From Lolium rigidum (lineage: Eukaryota > Streptophyta > Magnoliopsida > Poales > Poaceae), in contig NC_061508.1 in assembly GCF_022539505.1 (NCBI RefSeq), positions 267,970,736 to 268,034,735 on the forward strand: a stretch of DNA of 64,000 bases, given 5' to 3'. Within the stretch, counting starts at the first letter, position 1. Each line of letters begins with the position of its first letter. Below the pieces are notes generated by a model. It did no database searches. It was given only the letters and a program-made list of their open reading frames with translations, and had not been told where the DNA came from. Positions 12,970 to 24,847 of the stretch are shown piece by piece. The translations under genes and the position numbers were made by a program.

Positions 12970-15900
12970 TTGTGAGGATACCACCACAATTCATTTTAGC
13001 AAAAAATTAATATTTGAACAAAGTTGAGACTATATCTAAATATAAAATACACACTTTACAAAATACACAATAATTCAATTAGGGCAAGTTTTACAAACAT
13101 GCCAACTTTTTACAAAAAGGTCAATGAAAAAAAAAGCAATCGGCTCCGTTCATGAGGAGACCCTGCCGGTGGAGACCTTGTCGGCGCTTTAGCCACGACG
13201 GGAGGGTGGCCTGGCGGCGGCTCAAGTTGGCCTTGGTGGCGGCGGTGCGGTTTTCGGGGCATGGCGGCGTGGTTGTCGGAGAGTAGTGGGGGCGCTCTAG
13301 CCACGGCGGGATGGCTAGAGGACGACACGAGTCGTCACTGGCGGCGGCGTGACTCGTCCCTGTTGTCGGCGCGGTCTTTGGGGCCTGGGGGCGCGGTGCT
13401 CGGAGCCTGGCGGCGTGATGATCGGGACTGAGAGGGAGGGAGGCGGCCATGTCTTTGGGGTGAAAAAAGAATGACGAGACAGAAGTCGTGTGGCTGAGGG
13501 TTTGGGGTGCGCGAGCTAGCTGGGGAAGGGCGTGTGGGGATTTTTGCGGGATGAGCTCGCCCAGGCTGGGTGTGAAGCTCTGGGTTGTGAAGCTCGATTT
13601 GAGCTTCACAACGGGCTGGCCGAGGAGCCTTTTCGGTATGAAGTGGGCATAGCTAAGATGAGTTGACCCGGGCGAACAAACACATGTTTCTCTCGAAATT
13701 TCTGTTGAGATGGGAATTTCTGAGTTGCCCCAGTCTGCCAAACACACCCTATATAGCTTCACAAGGATATGAGTTCTCTGTTTGCAAGATTCATGTTCAT
13801 CATTCCCAAAACATGCCATCTTCCCTTTATATGCAATGTCTTAGCATTTTCCCTTTTATAATTAGGGTTTGACTAACTTTTTAATTGACTGACGATAACT
13901 TAGTTCTGAGATGATGTGAACGGATCTTAGTTGTAATCACCATTAGCAAGAATCACAAAGCAAATCTAATGGCCAGGAGGCATTTTTTCTAGTTACAATT
14001 TAACTTGCAACTAAAAATATCGGTTGCATTGCAACTCATCGTATCACAAAGCAAATTTAACGGTTCGAATGCATTTTTCTAGTTGCAACCCAACTTGCAA
14101 CTCAAGTGGGCGAACCACTATGTGAATCTGGTGGTGTAGGACTTGACCAATAACTAGCTGATAACTACCAAAACCATTGTAATTAAGTTTTTTTAGGAAC
14201 CCAATACATATACATACGCTCACAAATACGTAAATATACCCATTCTTAAGAATGCACACATACAAGAACATACACGTACTCCTTACCTCTATGAGTATAA
14301 ACATAATATTTGGGAGTCGGCGGTTCTTCAAATTGATGAAGTCACCACATACTACTCGCTATCGACAGGAATATCTTCTCCAACTAAAATGTATTTCACA
14401 TTTAAGAAACATCAAAACGTCAAACCTAGAGTTTGCTTCCTGATAGTATATGTACCATGTCCTCCTAACCATTCAATACAGGCCGGTTCTTCTTTATAAT
14501 CGAGTATTCAAGTATCTCCCATGGATAAAGTTCTCCAATTGACAGAGAGAACACCGTAAATATCAATTAGTGAGCAACTGAGTCGATACAACTAAAAAAA
14601 ATTGCTTACTTATCCCATGATATGGGGCAAAATTTAGGAATGCGTCATGCTGCAGCATGAACAATCGGGGAGCACAAATATATGCAACTTGGAGGTCCTA
14701 ATAACTCAGTCAACCGCTAGACTAATAAGTAGTCTCTCTTAGCTGGCCCTATGAAATCTGAAGAAGTTAAAGCACGGAAATATTCGAGAACAACAGGGAG
14801 TTAAGTGAAGTCAAGATGATTCATACTTAAATCCATTATTATTATATTCGTAAAAAGAATAAACTTAAATTTATTACCACGTTCCTTACGAACAGTGTTG
14901 CAAGATACCCAATATACAGTTTTACATCCATTATCTTTACTGACCCAGACGCACTGACTGCTGTCAAAAATGTCGGAGGTAGGAAGAGGCCACCTGCACA
15001 TTGTTGAATTTGACTCAGGAACAGAGGCCGTGACCATAAATGTCCTCTGCGCACGACCAGAAGAGGGCCAAAAAAGGATTTCTGTCACTGACACTGTAAG
15101 TAATTTCCATCAAAATCTCTATCTTGACACTACATTTTGTCTCTATGTCTATCCCTTGCAGTGAATTTTATTTGTCACGGACGGCAACCATTGGTGCGTA
15201 GGGCCAGAAGAAAAGAAAAATAAGTACAGTACTGATAGCTTAGCCAGCTTGATGTCAATCAGAGTTTGTTCCACTTGTGTCTGTGAGTTCATTGAATATT
15301 TGAGTGTTCCAGCGCCGGCGTAGTCGGTATCCTAATGGTGGCCGGCTGTCTGGAGTCTGGACGCGGTTAAGTTGGATTTTTCGTTCGTTTCCCTAGTGTA
15401 GACTGTAGAACGGTCGACCTGGTAGCTGGGCGATCCATAGATTTTCTGGCGTTGGAGAAAGAGCATACCCGGTGCACAAGACCCAGGTTGTCCTAAATAT
15501 AATTGCTAAAGAGTTCTAGAAATATACAAGGTTTGAGTAGCAACATAGATTTATCTAAAATTTCTGATCCGCGTTCAAAACAAAAACAAGAAGTAAAGTA
15601 AGAAATTTAGTGCTACAAAACAAAATGGGCTAATGTAAGGCCCAAACTGCTATATGTTATTCACACTCTGAATTGTCTTATTTTTTCTCAAGGTATGTAT
15701 TCATATTGAATTTGGAACTTTGTATGTATGTATGTTTCTAGCTTGTAAGTTCGCAAGCGAGATCCCGCAAAAGCCCGCACATAACCATATCAGAAGGCAA
15801 CCTCATGTTAAGAGAGAAATCACACCGAGTTCACTTACGCCCTTCGACAAAGCTTGGTTTGTGGGTTGCCTTCTTGCATCCCTACTTGTAACAAAATTTA

Positions 15901-17519
15901 GTATATCTTTGAAACTTGAAAAAAGAGGTAAGAAGATTGTGTGCACCGGGTGCACCACAAATCCCCGTGAAAAAGGTTGAAGGCTATAAAAAGATAAATG
16001 GGAAACATAGAAATGATGTCCACATTAACTCGGGTTGTGAGCACATACATATATAGAACCGTGAAATTGTTCTCCAGTGTATTTGAAAAGGAGGGGCACA
16101 ATATTGTTATGTAAAAAGGATGGTGGGTCGGGAATGAGAGGGGTGGCGACAACATGTTCCATTCCCGGGGATGCATTGTCACCATCCCATCGAATCAACA
16201 TAGGGTTGTGCGGGACAATCTCCCCTAGCAGCTGACTTCACCACGACACGCTAGATCGTCTCTCATGTGTTGCGTCCAACATGTGCAAACACGTAGCATG
16301 CTCCTCGACAAACTGATGACCATGCAATCATGTCGATCTCGCGACACACAACGGAGCTCGACCAAGCATTGTTGGAGGAGAGCTCCTATATTATTGCATA
16401 AAGAAGAAGAGAATTGATCTAGCCTAGAAGAAATCGAGCAAGACCGTAAACTCCACATCCACGACGCTTAACTAGGCTAGGTTTCGGGAGTCACTGTGCA
16501 AAGCAAACACGCATTGCACTTGTTGATCCCAGTGAATAAGCAAGAACCCAAAGGGAAAGAGTATGGGCCTCGTCGAACACAAGAAGAATGATGAAGCACA
16601 CCACCAAGTCCCTGCTGCATGTATGTTGACCACACTTGGAGCCGACTACATCTCACTAAAATTAGCAAAGACATGTATCTACTATGATGCCTACAATGAG
16701 GAAACAATGTCAAATACACCTCTTATCCCCATCCATCTAGCTAACAACGACAATATCGTTTCACCCAATGCTATTCCTACTCACATTCGGCATGGGCGCC
16801 GCCCACCTCGTGCGTGGAGTTGAGGCTGCTGCCAACTCGCAGCGCTCGGCAATCAAACCACCATTGTCGCTAACGACACCACATAACCTTTGCCTATGGC
16901 GCTCACCGAAAGAGGGTTAGGGGAAGAGAGCTAATGAGCATCAGGATTGGACGTCACTTGAGCCGCCTAGGGTAAGGGATGCAGGGATCGTGAGTGGTTA
17001 CTGAGAGAAGACTCATAGAAAAAGGAAAACGAAAAGTACAATCGGTAAAAATTTACCAAATCGAGCAAGTGAACATGAATACCATAGGTACAATCTCAGA
17101 GCATGACATGCTTTGGCAGAGACATTTATATCATTCAAGGATGGCATTTTGGCTCCCAAGAGCATATGCTCTCAAATGAATAGTATATTAAAAAAATGTT
17201 TAAGATTTAAAAAGTGAATCATATGGCATTGCACATGTTTGCCTCTTTTACATGTCTAGGAAGTATCATGAACGAGACATTGTTTGTACATAGACAAGAA
17301 TAAGTAAGAAGCAGTGCAATAAAAGGTGAGTTTGAGGCACTAGGTTTGGTTTATTTTTATTTACACATGCCGTACGGAAACTTTTTCTCCTAAAAGTTTA
17401 TGTGCAATAGTGTAAGGATATGATTGGCACGATCTTCGTGTTCAAAATTCTTCAAGAAAAGGCATTTGGAATGACTATTTTCTTCGGCTCCATTGCGAAT
17501 TTCGAATCGTTCAACCTTA
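12970..17519. other. No supported gene; GC-rich patch at 13.1-13.6 kb
   Basis: The GC-rich patch opens frames on both strands (for example 13121-13819 minus, 232 codons), but composition is enough to explain them and there is no domain. 14.2-14.5 kb holds a repeat-like segment rich in ACATAC runs. 14.9-15.1 kb has a minus-strand open frame of 97 codons without recognisable motifs. The rest is AT-rich. Confidence 0.45.
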
Positions 17520-17619
17520 NNNNNNNNNNNNNNNNNNNNNNNNNNNNNNNNNNNNNNNNNNNNNNNNNNNNNNNNNNNNNNNNNNNNNNNNNNNNNNNNN
17601 NNNNNNNNNNNNNNNNNNN
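17520..17619. other. Assembly gap (100 N)
   Basis: Exactly 100 unknown bases, the conventional size for a scaffold join of unknown length. Features must not be read across it. Confidence 1.
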
Positions 17620-17836
17620 TTTTTATGACATTACTAGTACTTCCCGCTAAAAAAAAAGTAATCCAAGTACGTTATCGCGACTGAATCTGAACATATCGTT
17701 CTGAAAAGCACAAAGATAGATATATCATCCCTAGTATTTGCCTGAAAAACAAATTTTAAGTAGGGGGATTTTGCGGGGACTAGTGAATAGCATGCCATAA
17801 TCTGTCGCAGCAACCAAGGCAGGACCTTGAAATCTC

Positions 17837-18240
17837 GGCGATTTACACAAAAATAACCCTTTGTTGCAACTATAGCACAGACTGACCCTCCGGGCAAACT
17901 ATTTCACTCATCTAACCCTTTTGTGTGGCGCCCCTCCCATGGGCGCCACACATGGCAGTGTGGCGCCCGTGCCTGCGGCGCCACTCTCCCAGCCGACGTG
18001 GCGCCCTCGACGCTGAGCTGGTGCGCCGATCCGACGTGGCAGGATGTGTGGCGCCCATGAGAGGGGCGCCACACTACTCTTTATATATAATGTCTGTCTA
18101 CATGTAACAGAAGACTGTGGTAGCTCAACCGGCTGAAGTCTTTGCTTCCCAATCCCAGGTCATGAGTTCGAACCTCAACACCACCTGATTTTTATTTTAT
18201 TTTTAAAAATTATGCTAGACATTGTAGTATGTTTAAAACA
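17837..18240 (+). repeat. Left TIR arm of the Mutator-like element
   Basis: Inverted copy of 19496-19898. The inner end runs up to GTATGTTTAAAACA at 18240. Confidence 0.9.
18116..18185 (+). other. tRNA-like module in left TIR arm
   Basis: Contains an A-box-like TAGCTCAACCGG and a perfect T-arm, TGAG-TTCGAAC-CTCA, which includes the B-box core GTTCGAACC. GTGGT and ACCAC at the ends can pair as a shortened acceptor stem. The spacing fits a tRNA. The anticodon stem is poor, so this is a tRNA-derived sequence and not a confident tRNA gene. Confidence 0.6.
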
Positions 18241-19495
18241 TGAAATCTAGCCTCGTACTGTTTTGTAGAGTTTTTTTTATCTTCCATATTGGAATTGAGG
18301 TATGATGGCTTGGTTCCAAATCAACAATACATGTTGCGCTGGTCTGACAACGTAAGACAAGAAAGTTTGACTGGTGGTTTTTTACTTAGGCGTTCAGGCA
18401 TGTTGTATATAATATTCCTGTGTCAATTCATATGTTATTTTTGTATTCACAAGGTAGGAAAAGAAAGCACACCTTCAGAAGGAAGTCAGATAAAATTTGT
18501 TTTACAAACTGCAACACTACTCAGTGGAACTCCAATATGGACGATAGGAGCAACTAAAAGATCCATGTGTTGAGCACTTTGTGCGAGATAAAGCTCAGTG
18601 CAATCGTACATATTATTATGTCATGTATTCCGACGACCGAGTTAAATGCAAACTGGATAATTCATTTCTTCTAAGGTCGACAGTAGATATGCACCTCTTT
18701 TTGGGAAAAGGGTAAATGTTATTTTAAGACATTATCTCGCGGCTTGTTGATTTGGTCAGACTGGAAAGTGATGAATGAAGTTTGTTCGTGATTTGTTTTG
18801 TTACTCAGGAAGACCCAGGATTAACAAGTATTTTAGCGGTTGTAGCGACTAACAGGTTTGGTTGTTGGGAGTTTCAGTTAAGGTTTTGTTATCTGAACAC
18901 GTTCACTTGTTTGTCACAATTAGAAGATCTTAAGCGCTTGTCCTCCTGCACAATCTGAAATGCCAAGCGGTGGAAATGATCATGCAAAATGAATGCATTG
19001 CATATTTGACACAATCTGAGAGGTTGCAAGTTGCTTGAATATATGTGTCAACATCTGCTGTTTCAGAGGACTGAAGAATAAAAAGAGTATAGGAGGAACC
19101 TCATGATTGACTACAGTGTTGATCAGTTTGCAACTTTGCATAGGAGTGACATGAGCAAAACCGTTCCATCACTTGTAAATAATCTTATAAGCGAGATGAG
19201 CAGCAGTGGCAATATAAGTAGAAATTATAAGATATATTTTGATTAGTTGATTCACTTGAATTTTGTGTGACAGAATGACACTCAAATTCAATAGGATTTG
19301 AGAGTTTATACAACGTTTTTTGGCTTTTAATTTGCATAATTTCTTTTCCTTTTTTGTGTGTTATCAAGTAAACTGTGAATTGCACAATATGTCTGATGGT
19401 TTGGAATTTGTTTTGTGGGCATCATTCGTCTAAATAAATTTGTTTAAATAAATTTGTTTTAATGAAAACGTGCGTTGCACGTGCAATCTTACTAG
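18241..19495 (+). mobile_element. Insert between the MULE arms with Helitron-like 3' end
   Basis: The right boundary has the hairpin ACGTGC-GTT-GCACGT at 19468-19482, 9 nt, then CTAG (19492-19495) followed by T, a standard Helitron 3' end. The boundary falls exactly where the inverted arm starts. The left boundary begins TGAAATC and not the expected TC, so the Helitron 5' end is uncertain. An open frame of 94 codons at 18289-18573 and AT-rich DNA fill the rest; no Rep/helicase is present. Confidence 0.55.
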
Positions 19496-19898
19496 TGTTT
19501 TAAAACATACTACAATATCTAGCATAATTTTTAAAAATAAAAAAAAATCAGGTGGTGCTGAGGTTTGAACTCAGGACCTGGGATTGGAAGCAAAGACTTC
19601 AACCAGTTGAGCTACCACAGTCTTCTATTACATGTAGACAGACGTTATATATAAAGAGTAGTGTGGCACCCCTCCCATGGGCGCCACACATCCTGCCACG
19701 TCGGATCGGCGCACCAGCTCAGCGTCGAGGGCGCCACGTCGGCTGGAAGAGTGGCGCCGCAGGCACGGGCGCCACACTGCCATGTGTGGCGCCCATGGGA
19801 GGGGCGCCACACAAAAGGGTTAGATGGGTGAAATAGTTTGCCCGGAGGGTCAGTCTGTGCTATAGTTGCAACAAAGGGTTATTTTTGTGTAAATCGCC
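19496..19898 (-). repeat. Right TIR arm of the Mutator-like element
   Basis: Inverted copy of 17837-18240. It includes the second tRNA-like module. Confidence 0.9.
19551..19619 (-). other. tRNA-like module in right TIR arm
   Basis: Reverse-complement partner of 18116-18185, with the B-box-like GAGTTCAAACC. It keeps the same arrangement as the left copy with a few substitutions. Confidence 0.6.
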
Positions 19899-19907
19899 TG
19901 AAATCTC

Positions 19908-20286
19908 TGCACAGATTTGAAGAGAGGAGCCTAGCTAGGCTTCATAGGCTGTTGGTGAAGAGCTACTCGTACTCTCCTGCTTGTGGCAGTGGATCACCTC
20001 CATGTGCTTTGCTGCCCTGCAATGCCCATCTCGCAAGCAACATAGGCGTACTCTTGTGTATAGGTCTCATGCATGTTCGTAAATCTCGTGCAGCCCGCGG
20101 CGGTATCTCACGCCGTGGACGTCCTACCTCGCATTTTCCAAAGTTATCGGCTCACATCAGTTCACTCCAGTGGATTACTCCAATTAATCTGTGTCGTTGA
20201 CATCTTACCTCGAACTTCCTAAAATGTTTGCTGTTCATTTCCCGCCAACGTACTACTGTTCGCAACATTTTCGAAGATACGTAGTA
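19908..20286. other. No supported gene
   Basis: Flank of the Mutator-like element. No coding or repeat signature recognised. Confidence 0.4.
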
Positions 20287-20522
20287 CTACCTCCGTTTCA
20301 AAGAATAAGGCGCCCTCGTTTTACGTGTTTTTTGTTTGACCAAGAATTACTTTAAATAGATAAATATTGTATGTATGAAATTAGTATCATTAAAAAGTGC
20401 TTTTCAATACGAATCCAACGATACTAAGTACATATAATATAATTTAAATTTTGTTGCTCAATTTTTATGGTCAAAGTTCGTCTTAAAATACGCGTGCGCC
20501 TTATTCCTTGAAACGGAGGTAG
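20287..20522. mobile_element. Stowaway MITE
   Basis: Begins CTACCTCCGTTTCAA after TA and ends TTGAAACGGAGGTAG before TA. The AT-rich core, the perfect 14-15 bp ends and the TA target are diagnostic of Stowaway. Confidence 0.92.
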
Positions 20523-20725
20523 TATATACTAATACGTACTCCCTCCATTTCTAGAAAGAAGTTGTATTAGATTTACTCAAAAGTCAATGTATTACTACTA
20601 TAAGTTTGACCAACCTCTTACTCTCGATACATCCTATAAACAATGAGTCAAAAGACCATATAAACAGAAATATGAACATTATTGGGATTCAAACTATATA
20701 TAGATGGCCAATACTTGTGCAAATA

Positions 20726-21954
20726 CACTAGTAGAAAAAAGCCATTCATCCCAACCCATTAGTCCCCAAATACTTTGACCCGGGACTAATGGGGTCTTTA
20801 GTCCCGGTTCTGCAGGTGAACCGAGACTAATGCTCGGGCAACCGGGACTAAAGGGCTACGGTGGGCTGCGACCAGGGCAGGACCCTTTAATCCCGGTTGG
20901 GGACACCAACCGGGACTAACCTCCACCCACCCCCCCCCCGTGGATCGCCTTTTTTAGCACTGTTAAATAGAAACAAAATGATAGAAAATTCAAAAAATAA
21001 AATGTTTTCAGATTCTTGTATGTTATGCAACCTACTGTTAGGGAAAATTAACAAATTTGAATTTTCACTTTTTTTGCAAAAAAGGTTTGAAAAATGGTAA
21101 AACCGCATTAACTTTTGCATACGACGTCGAAAAAAACGTATAATATATCAAAATGATCGTGTGAAAAAGTTACATCCGAATTCACCCGGGTTAACCCGGT
21201 TAGCCAAATTTTAGATTCTCAAAATTTCAAATGAAAATACGAAAGCAGGAAGATTTTAGTTTTTCCTATAAATTCTGGATTTATATTTTTTTTAAAAAAA
21301 ATTAAAATTAATAATCATGCATAAAGATTACTATTACTTTTACCCTTTTAGATTTTCAAATTTTTAGGTTTGGCAAAAAAAATACAAATTAAAAAGTTAA
21401 TGTTTATTTATTTATTCAAGATTATTATTACATCATTACTTTTGTTTATTAAAAGAATTATTTAAAACTCAAACAATAAAGAAATGTGACATCGACCAAC
21501 ATATGTTAATAGGATTGATATGATACTACTATCACATACATGCGCGCGAAGCACTTGGATACGGGACGGGATGGAACTCGGAAGTTAAGCGTGCTAGTGC
21601 TAGAGTAGTGAGAGGATGGGTGACCGAGCGGAAAGTTTGACCACGAGTAAGTAATTTGACTAGAGATAAGTGTAGTTAGAGATAGAGACTAGTGCAAATA
21701 ACTGAAATAATAGAAATTCTAAAAAAATAGGAAAAAAAATGGAGTGGAAAAAAATTCAAAAAAAAATTTCGAAAAATTTACCTGGGGAGACATTTTCGCC
21801 CCGCCCGGAACGAACGCGGATGGACCTTTAGTCCCGGTTCGTAAGCAACCGGGACTAAAGCGGGGGGCCTTTAGTCCGCATATTTAGTCCCGGTTGCGCA
21901 ACCGGGATTAATGCCCTTTGTGAACCGGGACTAAAGCCCCTTTTTCTACCAGTG
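20726..21954. mobile_element. Non-autonomous CACTA element
   Basis: Ends are CACTAGTAGAAAAAAG and CTTTTTCTACCAGTG, with a 3-bp ATA duplication (20723-20725 and 21955-21957). Many subterminal copies of ACCGGGACTAA / TTAGTCCCGGTT lie at both ends, as is usual for En/Spm-type elements in grasses. There is no transposase frame in 1229 bp. It contains a 5S rRNA-like segment. Confidence 0.9.
21542..21640 (+). other. 5S rRNA-like segment inside the CACTA element
   Basis: Retains GGAACTCGGAAGTTAAGCG, TAGAGTAGTGAGAGG and GGATGGGTGACC (21614-21625) in 5S rRNA order and spacing. These correspond to the A box, intermediate element and C box of the internal 5S promoter. The 5' third is diverged and the 3' end is lost. 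It is a 5S-derived sequence, not a functional rRNA gene. Confidence 0.8.
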
Positions 21955-22149
21955 ATATAGTATTAGTAAGTCCACCATAGAATATATTTTCATAATATAT
22001 TTATCAAATCTTAAAGATGTTTAGACTTTTCTCTATAATACTGATTAAATGTATGCCACGTCGACGTTTGAGTAAAAATGTATGTCTTGTTTTGAGGACC
22101 ATCCGACGATAGCTGGGCCAATGGGTAAGTATCCCAGTGGGTATTCACT

Positions 22150-22350
22150 TAATATTTTATAAACAACGAGTCAAAAAGACCGTATAAACATAAACATTAA
22201 TATGAACAGTACCAGATTAGTATTTATAAGTCCACCATAGAATATATTTTCGTAATATATTTATCAAATCTTAGCGATGTTTCATATTTTTGTCTATAAG
22301 ATTGATTAAACTTATGCTATGTCGATGTTTGACTAAAAATGTAATTAGCT
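22150..22350. repeat. MITE-like repeat, copy 2 (no CACTA insertion)
   Basis: Collinear with copy 1: AACAACGAGTCAAAAAGACC, then AAGTCCACCATAGAATATAT, TTTATCAAATCTTA and GTCGATGTTTGACTAAAAAT. It lacks the CACTA element. Confidence 0.7.
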
Positions 22351-23523
22351 TTTGTATTTTAATTAGACCCACCAGCAAATAGTTTTAAAAATAGTTTACA
22401 AAATTTGGGAAAATGTCTACATCTCTAGTAGCCTTCGGTGATATGAATGCATGCAATATTAGAGTTCTCCCATTGACTTCAACTTTGAGACATGTCACAA
22501 TGTCCATCTTCCCCTTCCATATTCGGTTGTTTACTTATCTCCTTTAGTCAACATGATTGATTCTCAAGATGCGTTCTACCCACATCGGCAGCAATGCCGA
22601 AACTCGCCATTGTCGACGCAGTGAGATGTACACCTCTCCACCTTTTGTCCTCATTCTCTAGTATTTGCTCCAAAAACGATGCTCTCAAGAGGGAGAACGG
22701 CATCAAAAGTGTCGCCAAAGTCTAATTCGGGGGACCTGGATCTAGGGTTTCCCCCGAAGCACCTAAACTATGGAGATGAAAGCTGCAAAGACGATGCCTT
22801 CAATAAGGAAAACGATGCCAAGCGGCGCCAACATCATCCACCTCGGCTAGTATTAAATAACTTGATAATTAGTTTTAAAATTTGCATAATATAGACTAAA
22901 ATAAAACCTAAGAGTAGATATGTTAAGCACCATGCGAGTGTAGTTCGACATTTTATGCAAGCAATCAATCAGACACAGAAAAGTTTCATCTATGGTACTC
23001 GGTGAGGCTGGGTAACGACGCATTTACCGCAGTGAACTGCGTTGTTTAGAAGTTGGTGAAAGAGTTTCACCGAGAGCCCCTCTCTCAGCCTCCCGGGTAT
23101 GCCGACGTCTGTTTTTCGAATCGGGACGAGATATAGAGAGAGAAGAAGCAAGGACCCCAACGAACGCTACCTGGTGCTGCAAGCCTGCATGAAGGCAGCA
23201 GGACCCATGTCGCCCTCTCTCTCTCTCTTCCCGAGGAAAGAGACGCAGAGGTCCTTGGTTTTGGAGCTCGTAGCCTTCATTGCATCCCTTTCACCCATCT
23301 TGGCATAGTGACTTGCCAATCATTATAAGCTCCATACCCAACATAACAGTAGCCCCCCATCATTCCCTCCTAGCCAGGCCCCTCCTCCCTCCTAAAGTTG
23401 CCATTATCCCAGAATGATAAACCCAAATGATCCATCAAATTCTCTGACCGCAAAAGCTTGAAATCTTCACACATCGCGCATGGTTTTGCTTAGGAATCAT
23501 TCATCTTTGGATTAGAGTTTTGC
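22351..23523. other. No supported gene
   Basis: Short unmotivated open frames only. A GA/CT-rich stretch lies near 23.2 kb. Confidence 0.4.
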
Positions 23524-23526
23524 TAA

Positions 23527-23860
23527 GAGCATCTCCAGCCATGCCCCCGGAAGCTCTCCAAGGCCTCTTTTTTTCATCCGAATGGAAGAAAATGACTCAG
23601 TCACGCCCCCAGCTTCTCGTTTTCATTCGGATTTGGGCCTAAATCCGTCTGGACTCCCCAGGCCATCCTCGGTTTCCCGGGGTGCTGCCGAGGACTCCGG
23701 CACGCTCTGGCCCGCGTGTCAGTGAAAATTCCGCGCTCTGGCTGGCGCAAATTCCCCGGAACGGTTGGAAAATCGTTGCTCCCCATGCCAAAAAATAGAT
23801 TCAATCGACCAATTTTCATCCGGATTGTGGCCCGGGGGCCTCTAACGGTTGGAGATGCTC
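23527..23860. mobile_element. PIF/Harbinger-type MITE
   Basis: 334 bp with ends GAGCATCTCCAGCC and GGTTGGAGATGCTC, flanked by TAA on both sides (23524-23526 and 23861-23863). No coding. Confidence 0.92.
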
Positions 23861-23863
23861 TAA

Positions 23864-24847
23864 CATTGCTCACCTGAAGTGCTCGTTCAGCAGATTGTCA
23901 TGATTTGCCTACAAGATTGGGATTTTGTGAACACATTTCCAATGTCGAGAATCTTAATATAGCTACTGAGGCATGGGACGCGAATTTTTGGCTCACAGCG
24001 GCCAGCGCCCCGCGTATCGTGACCGTTGGAGAGCAGGTTTAGATTCGTGGACAAAGTAGTGGAAATTCAGCGGAAAGTGCAAAATATCAGCTATACATGG
24101 GAAAGCAAGGCAAATACGGGACGCGTACGCATTGAATGGGCCGAATGCGGACGTCACGAAACAGCCCGATACAGAATCTGGGCCGGTCCGGTGCGTGAGT
24201 AGCAACCTCTCCAATTAATGCTTCTGCTCCTACCGCCCATGAAAGGCTGTTCTAGATCGAGGTTCACCTTGGCCACCGGCGGCAGGTCCGAGCTAGGCGG
24301 CGATAGGGCAGTGTAGTTTCGTGCGGCAGCATTAGAGGAAGAGGATGACCATGGGGGAGAGCAGCTCGGGTGGACAAACCGAAGGCTGCCGGTGAGTTGT
24401 TTGCTAACAAATTCAGTTATCTGTTGTTTGTTTTCCTCCCTAGATCTGCTGCTTGTACCCATTGAGAACCGGGCATGTATAGCTAACCCTGTAAAAACCA
24501 AGCACAACAATCTGTGGATGCCTGAGTTCGGTGTCCAGGTTAACCAATCGACACACGGGGGTGTGGTTGATTTCCCATCAGATATATCATGCTTGTCCCC
24601 AAGGCTAGCGGGCAAGTGTGTGATTGCTAGATCCTGCACTGGTTTTCACATCATCTAAAATAGACTCGTCCGAAATATACACAGTATGCCTCATCATGAC
24701 CTGTGATACATTCAGCTGTTGTATGAACTCACTTGTTAATGTTTCGTTTGGTGGAGAAACATATGTGTTGATAGTAAAAAATGCTATATATAATATTAAA
24801 CTTGCATCGCCATTTTCTCACATACGGTTTTTCGCGTGTGCAACATA
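23864..24847 (+). promoter_or_regulatory. Upstream region of the FRS gene
   Basis: Should contain the promoter and 5' UTR, perhaps with a non-coding first exon. An in-frame TAA at 24797-24799 blocks upstream extension of the coding frame. No TATA box was fixed with confidence. Confidence 0.35.

Larger units (their letters stand above)
17837..19898. mobile_element. Mutator-like foldback element with long TIRs
   Basis: The ends begin GGCGATTTACACAAAAAT, and the 9-bp sequence TGAAATCTC is repeated directly outside both ends (17828-17836 and 19899-19907). That is the Mutator target duplication length. The arms, about 404 bp (17837-18240) and 403 bp (19496-19898), are near-identical inverted repeats. 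Each contains nested GTGTGGCGCCC/GGGCGCCACAC hairpins and a tRNA-like module. The 1255 bp between the arms ends in a Helitron-like terminus. No transposase is encoded, so it is non-autonomous. Confidence 0.9.
20538..22110. repeat. MITE-like repeat, copy 1, split by a CACTA element
   Basis: Starts with CTCCCTCCATTTCTAG, a Stowaway-like end, and continues on the far side of the CACTA insertion at 21955. Segments around AACAATGAGTCAAAA (20640s) and AAGTCCACCATAGAATA (21970s) recur together in copy 2. Confidence 0.6.

Noticed and set aside
13121..13819. Minus-strand open frame of 232 codons
   Set aside because: No domain, Pro/Ser/Thr-rich composition, no splice or start context, and it lies in a GC-rich patch.
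18116..18185. Call as a functional tRNA gene
   Set aside because: T-arm and box-like sequences are good, but the anticodon stem is poor and the copies are in transposon TIRs.
21542..21640. Call as a 5S rRNA gene
   Set aside because: The 5' part is diverged and the 3' end is missing, and it lies inside a CACTA element.
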